Part shown: positions 46,701 to 55,907 of the stretch, piece by piece
Numbering within the stretch: the stretch's first letter is position 1
Layout: each line of letters opens with the position of its first letter
Assembly: GCA_913056495.1 (NCBI GenBank)
Contig: CAJXMO010000009.1
Location: 115,511 to 179,510, forward strand
Direction: 5' to 3'
Source of the DNA: an uncultured Alteromonadaceae bacterium
GTDB lineage: Bacteria; Pseudomonadota; Gammaproteobacteria; Enterobacterales; Alteromonadaceae
DNA length: 64,000 bases
The notes under the pieces: generated by a model
Told to the model about the DNA's origin: nothing
Seen by the model: the letters and a program-made list of their open reading frames with translations, nothing else
Databases searched by the model: none
Translations under genes and position numbers: made by a program

Positions 46701-48525
46701 ATTCGTGACGGAAGATCCTGAGTTATTTGGCCAGCCAGCGATGACAACCTCTATCTTGTTTGTTGCAAACAAGGTTTATAATGTCACTGTGCCTGCAGAC
46801 GGGCAAAACAATGCTTTAGTCATTGGCCGGTTTGATGGCGCACAAACGACATTGGCGCAAGGTTGGTCTGCTACAGGGGGGTTTGCAAATCCGGCAACCG
46901 AGTCAAGCTGGCGCGGGACTACAATTAACAGTGCGTCAGCCCAAGTGGGTGAGGGCGCGGTCAGCACCTGTGAAATGAACAGCAATGAAAAAGGTTGCGA
47001 CCAAAGTATGGGTCGTTTAACTTCACCAGTTTTCACCCTAACTAAAGACAACTTATATACCTTGCTCGCAGGTGGTGAGAACAATAGCAAGGCTGTTGGT
47101 ATTCGAGTGTTAGATACCGCAGGTAATTTATTACATAACTATTCACCAGCGAGTTGTGGCCCTGCAAATATAGATGGCGACGATGACTGGACTGTCATTC
47201 AGGCCAGTGCATTAAAAGGGGCAACTATTCGAGCCCAATTTTATGATGAAGAATCAGGTGGTTGCGGATTTGTTAGTTTTGATCACTTGTTCCAAAGTGA
47301 TGTCGCTAAAAGTGACACTATGCTCGACGGTGGCACTGTTGTATTGACGGCAGAGCAAAGTGCGAATTTAACTTACGGTGTGAGTTTGCCGTATCAAGAT
47401 TCTGATTCAAATATTATTGGTTCTTTTGATGATGCACAGGCTATGATTGCTGCAGGCTGGGTTGCTACCGGCGATTTTGCGAGTCCGGTATCAGCAGATG
47501 CCTGGCACAGCTTAACTACGACCCGGGCGGATGCCGCCAGAGTAGGCAAGGGTGGTACAACAAGCTGTGAGTTAAATGGAAATCCTTGTGATGCCAGCAC
47601 AGGCACTTTAACTTCGCCTTTATTTAATGTGCCAGCAGAGCAGTCAACTTTGGCCTTGCTGGTTAGTGGTGGTAACGCTGAAATGACCAATGATGTCGGC
47701 ATTCGAGTATTGGACGCGTCAGATGCCGAACTTGCACGATTAAATCCGGGCACATGTGGTGATGCGTACATAAAAAATGATTCACATTGGAAAACAATTG
47801 ATTTATCGGCTTATGTAGATCAGCAAGTTAAAGTCGAGGTGTTCGATAATGAAACCGGAGGGTGTGGGTTTATCAGTGTCGACCATATTCATTTAACGTC
47901 GGGCAACTCGGTTGATCCTAATTATGTTGACTTTAACTACGACGCATCTGATTTTGCAGAAACCAATCCGGATCAGAGTTTAGATTCTTTGACTGTCACG
48001 GACGACGCTTTTATTCAAGTAATTGGGAGCTTTGACAGTGCCAGTGCTATGTTAGCTAATGGCTGGGTTGCAACTGGGGATTTTGTGAACCCTGAAAACG
48101 ATATGGCTTGGGCTGGTACTACCGCCTTTGAAGATGCTGCCAAAGTGGGTTTAGCCGCTGTCAGTTCCTGCGAGTTAAATAATAATGCCATAGGCTGTGA
48201 TGCGCCTACAGGTACACTGACCTCGCCAGTATTTAAAGTAGACAATAAGCGAGCTTATTTAAACTTTGTAATGTCAGGTGGCAATGGCAGTGCACCGGTT
48301 GGTTTAAAAGTGATCAATCCAGCGAATGGCGCGGTAATTGCTCAATATACACCAAATAGTTGTAGTGACTCCCGTATTCTGGGCGATCAGCATTGGGTAT
48401 CACTTGATTTGAGCGACTGGACAGGTCAATTTGTTCAGGTGGTGATATTTGATGAAGAAGCCGGTGGATGTGGTTTTGTTAGTTTCGATCATATTCACTT
48501 GAGTGCCACTGCTTATCAGAACTAA
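43714..48525 (+). CDS. Giant LamG-GH32 surface lipoprotein with three C-terminal fructan-locus modules
   Basis: Start at ATG 43714 (AGGA ahead), 1603 residues. Lipobox LSGC (Cys about 22) is followed by an acidic Gln-rich linker and a LamG/concanavalin-like domain (about 65-290). The GH32 propeller has WTNEPHG (E326 where the nucleophile Asp is normal), MRDP (D449) and WEMP (E515). The GH32 C-terminal sandwich ends near 780. Two related beta domains (about 805-1020) and three modules starting near 1035, 1233 and 1436 follow; the modules match those of the lipoprotein at 25343. The lipid anchor and binding modules suggest a surface enzyme that makes the first cuts in polymeric fructan. The Asp-to-Glu change may alter activity. 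Confidence 0.9.
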   Translation: MNLNILLKLCATTLTVSSLSGCLVDGSGTINPEEFKPDQAQEEQGQEEDAQNNNGQAQPVKLSERVYLNFDETSGESDTKNQVDQTQFTISNTFSNPERVLGLEGNALRTDGFSTWVKGPVDLSGLTEMTLEAWVALESYPSDHETTYENLTPAAFVSKMKAGKGFSLEINTFGQWQFNVSIDGTLYSVTAPDSFPLYSWNHIAAVVDGFNGNIKLYLNGVEVASISANPVGGKIDNVDSSLLIAKSYATTSSGPFSVINGLNGAFDEVKIYQGSKSADAFATNIQIIDDNHPLGTVSLETPVSRFIQDELRPTYHAMPPANWTNEPHGLVEFNGKYHMFYQRTPNGPFKTQMHWGHMMSDNFVNWTHMQDALWPEVELGGTNGFDMKGIWSGDVVVEGDTAYAFYTNVNHTGPFNPGVSVAMSSDDNLQNWTKLGPIIDRTGVDDMRDPYLWKDGDTWHMIVGAIKSSHGALLHLSTTDMTDANSWQASDFMADFSVLTAPDGSKDGLANVLWEMPVFEKISENKYILLVNPVGGGYRPRGLYWIGEWNNGQFVPDDTQAKYLDLMIGHISPTVARNADSLLTAIGIVDERRSSEAQLDAGWTQTFSAPRIWELAQDNATLVQKPAPGLSNLRIEDSRRIQSNLKVNGETRLNAKGRHLEMIAQLNPTDTANKYGLVIAASADGQEKTVIYYDTENNNIVLDKRKSSLSDQAFELNEQVGEYNETVFGKPEKFHVFVDGSVVDVFINDKAAFSFRIYPTLDDSQHIGLYSEAADTVFTQVEVYQLKDMQSARTFLGAQADSDGIFEEMENGEIIKVSVAQNTLVDSLNMAEWHISNLPDGVSIAGIKRLDDSTAEITLAGNSLADFDTDLNNMWISVGASQFANKPFTETVITQSPIIQAKVETVTQASLTVSGSADNQISEGLEAGKQISLILENNTFAQTLNKDNWVASNLPNGLDFSLTRVSDTQVIIELTGTADSYVNQDRWVSFSVMAEEFVTEDPELFGQPAMTTSILFVANKVYNVTVPADGQNNALVIGRFDGAQTTLAQGWSATGGFANPATESSWRGTTINSASAQVGEGAVSTCEMNSNEKGCDQSMGRLTSPVFTLTKDNLYTLLAGGENNSKAVGIRVLDTAGNLLHNYSPASCGPANIDGDDDWTVIQASALKGATIRAQFYDEESGGCGFVSFDHLFQSDVAKSDTMLDGGTVVLTAEQSANLTYGVSLPYQDSDSNIIGSFDDAQAMIAAGWVATGDFASPVSADAWHSLTTTRADAARVGKGGTTSCELNGNPCDASTGTLTSPLFNVPAEQSTLALLVSGGNAEMTNDVGIRVLDASDAELARLNPGTCGDAYIKNDSHWKTIDLSAYVDQQVKVEVFDNETGGCGFISVDHIHLTSGNSVDPNYVDFNYDASDFAETNPDQSLDSLTVTDDAFIQVIGSFDSASAMLANGWVATGDFVNPENDMAWAGTTAFEDAAKVGLAAVSSCELNNNAIGCDAPTGTLTSPVFKVDNKRAYLNFVMSGGNGSAPVGLKVINPANGAVIAQYTPNSCSDSRILGDQHWVSLDLSDWTGQFVQVVIFDEEAGGCGFVSFDHIHLSATAYQN

Positions 48526-48543
48526 ACGCCTCGTTAATGCAGT

Positions 48544-48574
48544 TATACCGACTCTGGAATTTTGAGTCGGTATA
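48544..48574. terminator. Hairpin between convergent GH32 and GGDEF genes
   Basis: TATACCGACTC (48544-48554) and GAGTCGGTATA (48564-48574) form an 11-base-pair stem. The T tract is weak on both strands, but the position between convergent genes fits a shared terminator. Confidence 0.6.
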
Positions 48575-48592
48575 ATACTCAAATTGTTAAAA

Positions 48593-49516
48593 TTACCCTA
48601 CCGCCTGATTTTTACCTGCTTCTTTTGCTTGTTTTAGCTGGGCGTTTGCGGCTTGAACCAGTTTATAGCCATCCATATCTGTATTCGGCTCGGCAACGGT
48701 TACACCGACACTGACGGTTAAATATCCGGTTGGTGAGTTTTGATGAGGAATTTTTAATGCTTCTATTGTTTTAACTATCTCTTCAGCAACGTGGCAGGCG
48801 CCGGCCAAATGTGTATCAGGCAAAAGCCCTAAAAACTCTTCACCGGCATAACGAACCAGAATATCAACCGGACGTTTTAAATTAGACTTAATGGCACGGG
48901 CTATTTGTTTTAAAACATCGTCCGCATTTTCATGGCCATAAGCATCGTTGTAGGCTTTAAACCAGTCTAAATCGACCATAAGAGCAGCGGTCGGGGTTTT
49001 ATTTCGGTTGCCCAGTCCGATATTGCGTGCCAGCAATTCATTCAGCATATGCCGGCTGTAAATTCCGGTCAGGCCGTCAACATACATGGTCTGTTTTTGT
49101 GCATCGGCCTGAAGTTTGGTTTTTAAATGTACCTGAAAACGGTTCTCTATGGTTAACGGGCTTGCCGGCTTGGCAATAAAATCGGAAGCGCCAGCTTGCC
49201 AGCAGATATTCTCATCTATTTCGGATTGAATTGAACGCAGAATAATAACCGGAATATCACAGGTGTAAGGGTTTTTCCGTAAAGCTCTGCAGGCTTCCAG
49301 TCCGCTGGTTTCGTCTGTATCGATATCGATTAGAATTAAGTCAGGTAAAGTGGCTTCACATACCTGAAGTGCTTGTTCTTGATTCTCAACTAGTTTGATT
49401 TGATATTCATCAGGCAGACTGTTTTTTATTGTCGCATCTTGGTTGGCTGTGTTTTCTAATACTAAAATCAGAATATCAGCCGGATTTTTTTTAGGTAAGT
49501 CTTTCCATGTAATCAC
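48593..49516 (-). CDS. REC-GGDEF response regulator (diguanylate cyclase)
   Basis: The 307-residue protein has a receiver domain (phosphoacceptor probably D64 in LILIDID; Lys in IAKPASP) and a GGDEF domain from about residue 145 (DGLTGIYSRHML). The active-site loop reads AGEEF instead of GGEEF. The metal and guanine-binding residues around it (DLDWFKAYND) are intact, so cyclase activity is still plausible. It should convert phosphorylation signals into c-di-GMP. The receiver start is acidic-poor (VLENTA in place of a D-D pair), so phosphorylation may be weak. It lies downstream of the hybrid kinase gene on the same strand and is its likely partner. Confidence 0.9.
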   Translation of the reverse strand: MITWKDLPKKNPADILILVLENTANQDATIKNSLPDEYQIKLVENQEQALQVCEATLPDLILIDIDTDETSGLEACRALRKNPYTCDIPVIILRSIQSEIDENICWQAGASDFIAKPASPLTIENRFQVHLKTKLQADAQKQTMYVDGLTGIYSRHMLNELLARNIGLGNRNKTPTAALMVDLDWFKAYNDAYGHENADDVLKQIARAIKSNLKRPVDILVRYAGEEFLGLLPDTHLAGACHVAEEIVKTIEALKIPHQNSPTGYLTVSVGVTVAEPNTDMDGYKLVQAANAQLKQAKEAGKNQAVG

Positions 49517-49720
49517 AATAAATACCTTGCAAGTCAGATTATAAAATTAGGATCAGGTTGTTAATATAACTATTTGTTAATCCCAAATGTTTACAGGCCC
49601 TACAATATTGTTTTATTAGCCGGGCTCAGTTACCGTGGGCTTTTAAAGTTGTGTGGGTATCTTAAGCATAATCAATAAATTTAAAATTTACAGATTAAAA
49701 ATGAATAAAATGACAAGGGC

Positions 49721-52700
49721 TTAAGCTTTTTCGGTATCTTCACCTAACATATTCATGACTTTTGCAAACTCGGCGGTCACGTCGGCAAATCCTTGCACGC
49801 AGTCGGCTTCCATACTCGCCCCTGCTGCGGTTTCCAGTGAAGACAAATCATGGTGAAGTTTAGCTAGGCCAATATCACCGCTTTGCCCTTTCAGTGCATG
49901 AGCCGCTTGTCTGACGGATTCATAGTTTTGATGATTGAGAGCACTTTTTAAAACCTGCATTTTATCCGGCGCACTTTGCAAAAACATTTTGCACAATCGG
50001 GTTAGCAAGGTTTGGTTATTCATCAATCGGATTAAGGCTGATTTTTTATCCCAGCTTGGCAGCTTGTATTTCAGTTTTACTGCATTTTCAGCGGTATTTA
50101 ATACCGGGATATTAGCGGCAGTTCGGGTTTTAAGCTGTTTTTCCAGTTTTTGATACAGTTCGTTTGCATCAACCGGTTTGCTGATATAGTCGTTCATACC
50201 GGCACGCAAACATTTTTCCTTTTCGCCTCGCATGGCATTGGCTGTCATGGCGATAATCGGAATATCAGGGTTTATGGCTTTGTTGCTTTTATGCCGGATT
50301 GCATCTGTGGTTTGAAAACCATTTAGTTCTGGCATATTACAGTCCATGAGTATGCAATCTACCGTTTGCTTTGCCTGAGCCAATGACTCCAATTTATTCA
50401 AGCATTCTCTTCCGTTTACAGCCAACTCTACATTGGCGGATACTTCATTTAAAAATGCTTTGGTGACTTCCCGGTTAACTTCATTATCATCAACCACCAA
50501 TATAGTGGCGTGTTTTAGGGCGTCGCTTAGTTCCGGTTGTGTTGAGTCCTGCTTATGTTGCTGGAGCTGCTCATTACCCGTTTGTTGCTCGGGCGCGTTA
50601 AATAGCTCTACACTGGGTTTACTGAATAATCCGGTTTCAAAGTCAGAATACAGCATGGGCTTGTAAATATACTGAGTGGTGTCGGAGTGTGGAATTTTGT
50701 GTTCGTTGGCGGGTTTAATCAGGTAAACAAACTGAGTTTGATTTGATTCTATATAGTCAGCGTTCGTTCTTTTAAATTGCTCAATCACGTCTGGATCGCA
50801 GGATTCAAAATCGATCAGAATATAATCTATCGTCTGTGAACTTTCATCAAGCTGGCTGCCTGCTAACTGGTTTAGTGCAGTACAGGTGCCTCCCTGAGCG
50901 ACAATAAATTTTTCTATAATAGTTTGATGAACCGGATTTTCAGTTAAGCTGATGCAGTTTTTTTCGCTGAATTGCTCAGATTGATTTGAAGGCTTGTCTG
51001 CCCAATCGTTGCATGTAATATAAAACATCATGGTGGTACCCTGGCCGGGTTTTGAAAGCAATGTGATCTCACCGCCCATCATTTCAACTAATTTTTTGCA
51101 AATGGATAAACCTAAGCCTGTGCCACCATATTGTGCCGAGATGCCCGCACTAGCTTGTGTAAAAGGCGCAAATAATTGTTTTTGACGCGCCTCATTTATA
51201 CCTATGCCCGTATCTTTAATTTCAATATGTAATTCCAGTTTATTCTGGTTTGGGGTTATGGTTTTGGCGGTTAGCATAATATAACCGGCTTGAGTGAATT
51301 TAATGGCGTTATTAATTAGGTTATTGATAACTTGAGTTAATCGATGGGCATCTGCTTTAATTTGCTCAACCTGTATTCCGGAGGTATCGACAAAAAATTC
51401 CAGATTTTTGTCAAAAGCTTTAATCGCTAATGATTCGGCCTGGCGTTCAAGCTTTGACCTTAAGCTAAACATATTTTCTTCTATTTCCAGCTTGCCCGCT
51501 TCAATTTTAGACATATCCAGAATATCGTTAATTAATGAATGCAGTGATTCAAGGCTGACATCCGCCATATCAACAAATTTATTTAGTTTGTTATCGGATA
51601 TATTGTTTTTTAGTAGAGTTAACGCACCGTTTATACCGTTAAGCGGTGTACGAATTTCGTGGCTGATATTGGCGATAAAACTACTTTTCACCTGGCTGGC
51701 TTCTAACGCTTTGTGGTGTGCGGCTTTAAGCTCCAGAGTTCGCTTTTCTACTTCTTTCTCAAGCTGCTCATTATTTTGTTTAATCAACGCCATTGCATTT
51801 GTTATATCTGTCTGATCAGTAATCGTGCAGGCTAGATTCGAATTGGGATCATCAACTGAAATCAGGTTTATTTTCAGCAATAAATGATGGTTTTCATTGG
51901 TATACGGGTTAATCCAATCGCATTTAAAAATTTGTAACTGCCTGGTTTTTATTGCTTCATTTATACGACCGGGCAATTCATCTATTGAACTCAAATATTG
52001 AGTAATGGGGCTGCGCTGAACATCTTGATTGTGCCACATGAAAATACTGGCAGCTGAGTGATTCCATTTTTTTATCTGCCCTTGTTTATCAAAAACAATA
52101 ATGCCATCGTTTGATGTTTCCACTATGGTCTGTGATTCGGCCCTGGCTTCAGCGAGTAGCTGATTGCGTCTGAAGCTGCGGTGTAAAAAGGCAATAATTG
52201 TCAGGGTCACCAAACTGAGCAGAGTGAAATACCCATAAAAATTAGTTCGTTTTGATGCGTATTGCTGTTCTAACCAGCTATTTGGTGTCAACAAATGTAT
52301 GGTTAATCCTTTGCCTTCACCCAAAGTCGAAATAGGTTCATACAGTTTTGAAGCAATATAAAGCTGATTGTGAATATCTTTAACCTGCTTGAGTTGGCTT
52401 TTAAAACCGCTAATCTGGGCGGGGATTTGAGTGATAAGCTGATTCACAGTTAACTCAGGCCTTAAATCCCGACTATAGTTAAAGTCAGATTCAAAGTGGT
52501 TTATCGTGAAACCGTCCTGATCAGAGATTATAATTTTTAACGGATGAGAAACTAAAGATTTTAACGCCTCAATCAGATTGGTTGCGTTGATATTGGCGAC
52601 AAAATAACCAAAAAGACTATTCTGGTTATTATAAATGGGGACTATATATCTTAAAGTGGGTTTGTACGGGTACTCTATGGTACCAAACTCTCGATTGAGG

Positions 52701-53239
52701 TTAAGGTTGCTGATATAAATTTGGCCGGGATTGAGTTTGTGCCCTTCCTGAAAATAAAACGACTCCGATTTATCCTGTAAAAATGCTTGCTGGACCCGGC
52801 TGATTTTTGACGCATCATTGATTACTTTTAGCAGCTCAACTCCGTTTTTATCCAAAAGCCTTAGCTGATAAAAATCGGTTGAGTTTTCTAAAAAGGCGGT
52901 AAAAATTTTGCTTAACCGGTTATTCCATTCAGGCAATTTAGTATTGTCGAGCGGATCTGTCCCCTGATTTTCAGTGGCTCTGACAATGCCAGATATCGGC
53001 GGTGTATTAACCACAAAACGCACACTTTTATTATGTTCTTCGAGATAACTGCTAATTGCGGTATGAATCTCTTCACTATTGACCTGATGATTTTCATCAA
53101 CAATTGAGAGGGTTTCCTGCTCTATATGATTTTCATAATTCCAAATCCCCAGCATGCCCAGTAATACCAGTGGTGATAATAACAAGACAAATAAATAGCG
53201 GTTTTGAAACTGTTTAAAGCGAGCGTTAATTGCGGTCAT
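49721..53239 (-). CDS. BarA-like hybrid sensor histidine kinase
   Basis: The 1172-residue protein has a transmembrane helix at about 14-32, a periplasmic sensor of about 300 residues (double-Cache-like), and a second helix at about 335-352. A PAS domain (ETSNDGIIVFDKQG) and coiled coil follow, then HisKA with H527 in SHEIRTP and the ATPase domain (NLINNAIKFT, DTGIGI, GTGLGLSIC). A degenerate receiver-like stretch, an intact receiver with D966 in MDCNMP and a C-terminal Hpt with H1114 in AHALKGQ come next. It can run a complete His-Asp-His phosphorelay. Output is probably one or both neighbouring c-di-GMP regulators. The signal is unknown; a link to fructan sensing rests on location only. Confidence 0.92.
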   Translation of the reverse strand: MTAINARFKQFQNRYLFVLLLSPLVLLGMLGIWNYENHIEQETLSIVDENHQVNSEEIHTAISSYLEEHNKSVRFVVNTPPISGIVRATENQGTDPLDNTKLPEWNNRLSKIFTAFLENSTDFYQLRLLDKNGVELLKVINDASKISRVQQAFLQDKSESFYFQEGHKLNPGQIYISNLNLNREFGTIEYPYKPTLRYIVPIYNNQNSLFGYFVANINATNLIEALKSLVSHPLKIIISDQDGFTINHFESDFNYSRDLRPELTVNQLITQIPAQISGFKSQLKQVKDIHNQLYIASKLYEPISTLGEGKGLTIHLLTPNSWLEQQYASKRTNFYGYFTLLSLVTLTIIAFLHRSFRRNQLLAEARAESQTIVETSNDGIIVFDKQGQIKKWNHSAASIFMWHNQDVQRSPITQYLSSIDELPGRINEAIKTRQLQIFKCDWINPYTNENHHLLLKINLISVDDPNSNLACTITDQTDITNAMALIKQNNEQLEKEVEKRTLELKAAHHKALEASQVKSSFIANISHEIRTPLNGINGALTLLKNNISDNKLNKFVDMADVSLESLHSLINDILDMSKIEAGKLEIEENMFSLRSKLERQAESLAIKAFDKNLEFFVDTSGIQVEQIKADAHRLTQVINNLINNAIKFTQAGYIMLTAKTITPNQNKLELHIEIKDTGIGINEARQKQLFAPFTQASAGISAQYGGTGLGLSICKKLVEMMGGEITLLSKPGQGTTMMFYITCNDWADKPSNQSEQFSEKNCISLTENPVHQTIIEKFIVAQGGTCTALNQLAGSQLDESSQTIDYILIDFESCDPDVIEQFKRTNADYIESNQTQFVYLIKPANEHKIPHSDTTQYIYKPMLYSDFETGLFSKPSVELFNAPEQQTGNEQLQQHKQDSTQPELSDALKHATILVVDDNEVNREVTKAFLNEVSANVELAVNGRECLNKLESLAQAKQTVDCILMDCNMPELNGFQTTDAIRHKSNKAINPDIPIIAMTANAMRGEKEKCLRAGMNDYISKPVDANELYQKLEKQLKTRTAANIPVLNTAENAVKLKYKLPSWDKKSALIRLMNNQTLLTRLCKMFLQSAPDKMQVLKSALNHQNYESVRQAAHALKGQSGDIGLAKLHHDLSSLETAAGASMEADCVQGFADVTAEFAKVMNMLGEDTEKA

Positions 53240-53774
53240 ATTATCTCTTCCAAGTGAACAAATTAAAAGCGGGTCTCACCTTTAAATGAGCCGGGAAAGA
53301 AGGGATGATCGATTTCATTATTCACCGTGTCCTTTTGATGTTTTGACCTGTAAGTTTATTAACGTCTCACTAGCGGTTTTTGCTGAGTCAGAGGGTAATT
53401 TGGTTTCAAGTTTTGAGTATAGTTTAGTATTTATATGTTTGATTAAAGATTTACCGCTTATTTTTAAACGTGTATCTGCGGATTTGGTTCAGTCTTTTGT
53501 TAAATTTTTTGTTTTTTAATCTGATCATGGCGATGGGTATAAGCGTAATATTATCAGGGGACAAGCAATCTGTGTTGTTTTGATGAAGCTGCAAAACAAG
53601 CGTTGACCGTATGATGGAATGGTTAGAACAAAGGGGTAAAGTTTTATACCAAGGGCCCCTGTATTTTTTATTGTCGATAAAAAATAAATTTAGTTTCAAT
53701 TGGCGCTTTATTGACTATATTTTGAGGAACCCCTTATAGGGATTGTTTAACTTAAAGGCTAAAGGATGAGTTGA
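53240..53774 (+). promoter_or_regulatory. Intergenic region between kinase and GGDEF-EAL genes, with a likely promoter at its end
   Basis: Short open frames on both strands here have no family features and overlap each other. TTGACT (53711-53716) and TTATAG (53734-53739) with a 17-base spacer are a plausible promoter for the gene at 53775. The rest shows no clear structure. Confidence 0.5.
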
Positions 53775-55859
53775 ATGCGTCAATCATTGTTAATCGTAGA
53801 TGATGAGCCTTCGGTATTAATTGCAATGCAAACGGCATTAGAACCATTGGCAACAATCATTACCACACAAGATCCCAAGCAGGCTATTTCGTTAGCTCTG
53901 GAACATAAACCTAGTCTGGTATTACTGGATATTGATATGCCGCAGATGAATGGTTTTGAAGTGTGTGAAGCGCTAAACAGAGTGCCTGAGCTGACGGATT
54001 TATCCGTTATTTTTGTTACCTCGTATAGTGATGCGGATACCGAAAGCAAAGGGTTAGCATTAGGAGCGGTTGATTTTATTGCTAAGCCGCTTAATCTGAA
54101 TGTATGTCAGCTTAGAGTGAGTAATCATTTAAACCTTAAATCTCAAATGGAACAGGTATTAACGGCTCATCAGGCGCTGCATGCTGAAAAAGAGCAGCTC
54201 AAAGTGACCTTGAACTCTATTGGTGATGCTGTGATTGCAACCGATGATTCCGGTTATATTACTTACTTAAATCCAATTGCGGAGCAGATGACAGACTGGT
54301 CCAGTAGCGAGGCTAAAGGCCGGTTTATTGATGAAGTCATGGTTTTAACGGATGCAAATAATACACACGAAGTGTTAAACCCCATCCATGTTGCCTTAAA
54401 AGAAGTACGACGGGTCGCAATGGCACTTAATGTTAATTTAACTTCAAAATCTGGTCGAATTTACCGGGTTGAAGATTCTGCAGCGCCGATTCGAGATAAC
54501 ACAGGCAATGTGTTTGGCGCCATTATTGTTTTTCATGATATTAGTGAATCCGTTGCTATGGCAACACGGATGATGCATTTAACGCATCATGACCAACTGA
54601 CAGGTCTGCCCAATCGTATTTTATTACATGACCGAATTTATCAAGCGATTAGTGGCGAATATCAACCAGATTATGTCGCCTGCCTATTAATGATTGATGT
54701 CGATAACTTTAAATATTTAAACGAAACTTACGGCCACAGTGACGGCGACCGTTATTTAATGGAATTATCAGATTTGTTGGAACGGCTGATGCCAGCTGGT
54801 GCCACACTGGCCAGAGTGGGTGGGGATGAGTTTGTTGCATTGATGAGCGGCGTAATATCAACCAGTAAAATTGATATGCTGGTTAATCAAATACTGGAGG
54901 CTGCAAATAAAATTGTCACCATTAATGGCAATCAGCACAAGCTGAGTACCAGTGTAGGTGTGAGCTTATTCCCAAAGGATGCAAATAATACCGAGGCGTT
55001 AATGCGACATGCAGATGCCGCTATGTATCGGGCAAAAGCGCTGGGCAAAAATCAGTTTTGTTATTTTTCTGAAGAGTTGCAGGATAAGCTCAGCGCACGC
55101 ATGCATATTGAAAAATTATTGGCTCAGTCCATTGAAAATAATCAATTGGTGGTTCAGTTTCAACCAAAATTTTCGTTGTTCAATCAGCAAATGACGGGGG
55201 TTGAAAGTTTGGTCAGGCTGGCTGATAAAGATGGTAGCCTGGTCCCGCCAGACCAATTTATTCCGCTGGCGGAAGAAGTTGGGTTAATTAAACAATTGGG
55301 CGAGCAGGTATTGATGCACAGCTGTCAAACCGCAAAACAGTGGCTGGAATCAGGTATGCCGCTTCAGGTATCGGTAAACATTGCCGCGCAGCAATTTAAT
55401 GATCCGAATCTGTGCGATATTGTTGCCAATATACTGGAAAAAACAGATTTGCCCAGCCGCTACCTAGAGTTGGAAATTACTGAATCTGCTTTAATGGAAG
55501 ATTATAAAACGGCACGGGATATGCTGATTAATTTGGGGAAAATGGGGGTCTCGGTTGCGATTGATGACTTTGGCACAGGTTATTCCAGTTTATCTTATTT
55601 AAAGTTTTTTCCGCTGGATGTACTTAAAATTGATCGCAGTTTTGTGAATGATGCAACACATGATGAACAAGCATTTAATATTATCAGTGCGATTGTTAGC
55701 TTATCTAAATCGCTTAAATTAAAGCTGGTAGCAGAGGGAATTGAAACAGAACAACATTTAAAAATGTTACAAAGTTTAGAAGTAGAATTAGGTCAGGGTT
55801 ATTTATTTAGCCGACCGGTAGATGAAGCAAGTATTGTTGATTTATACAAAAAACACTGA
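53775..55859 (+). CDS. REC-PAS-GGDEF-EAL c-di-GMP regulator
   Basis: The 694-residue protein has a receiver (D52 in LLDIDMP, acidic pair D9-D10, Lys in IAKPLN), a PAS domain (about 145-265, TLNSIGDAVIATD), a GGDEF domain with intact GGDEF in VGGDEFVAL (about 350) and an EAL domain. The EAL motif itself reads ESL, but the catalytic segments EITES, IDDFGTGYSS, KIDRSF and VAEGIE are all present, so phosphodiesterase activity is likely. Bifunctional or PDE-dominant action cannot be decided. AAAGGA precedes the ATG. It is divergent from the hybrid kinase and could receive phosphate from its Hpt domain. Confidence 0.93.
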   Translation: MRQSLLIVDDEPSVLIAMQTALEPLATIITTQDPKQAISLALEHKPSLVLLDIDMPQMNGFEVCEALNRVPELTDLSVIFVTSYSDADTESKGLALGAVDFIAKPLNLNVCQLRVSNHLNLKSQMEQVLTAHQALHAEKEQLKVTLNSIGDAVIATDDSGYITYLNPIAEQMTDWSSSEAKGRFIDEVMVLTDANNTHEVLNPIHVALKEVRRVAMALNVNLTSKSGRIYRVEDSAAPIRDNTGNVFGAIIVFHDISESVAMATRMMHLTHHDQLTGLPNRILLHDRIYQAISGEYQPDYVACLLMIDVDNFKYLNETYGHSDGDRYLMELSDLLERLMPAGATLARVGGDEFVALMSGVISTSKIDMLVNQILEAANKIVTINGNQHKLSTSVGVSLFPKDANNTEALMRHADAAMYRAKALGKNQFCYFSEELQDKLSARMHIEKLLAQSIENNQLVVQFQPKFSLFNQQMTGVESLVRLADKDGSLVPPDQFIPLAEEVGLIKQLGEQVLMHSCQTAKQWLESGMPLQVSVNIAAQQFNDPNLCDIVANILEKTDLPSRYLELEITESALMEDYKTARDMLINLGKMGVSVAIDDFGTGYSSLSYLKFFPLDVLKIDRSFVNDATHDEQAFNIISAIVSLSKSLKLKLVAEGIETEQHLKMLQSLEVELGQGYLFSRPVDEASIVDLYKKH

Positions 55860-55907
55860 TTTTATAAGTTATCTTTTCCAATTTCTGTTATGTAAGTGAT
55901 CTAGGTT

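Noticed and set aside
53286..53699. Two small overlapping open frames (77 and 82 codons) in the kinase/GGDEF-EAL gap
   Set aside because: They have no signal, domain or good ribosome site, and they overlap on opposite strands.
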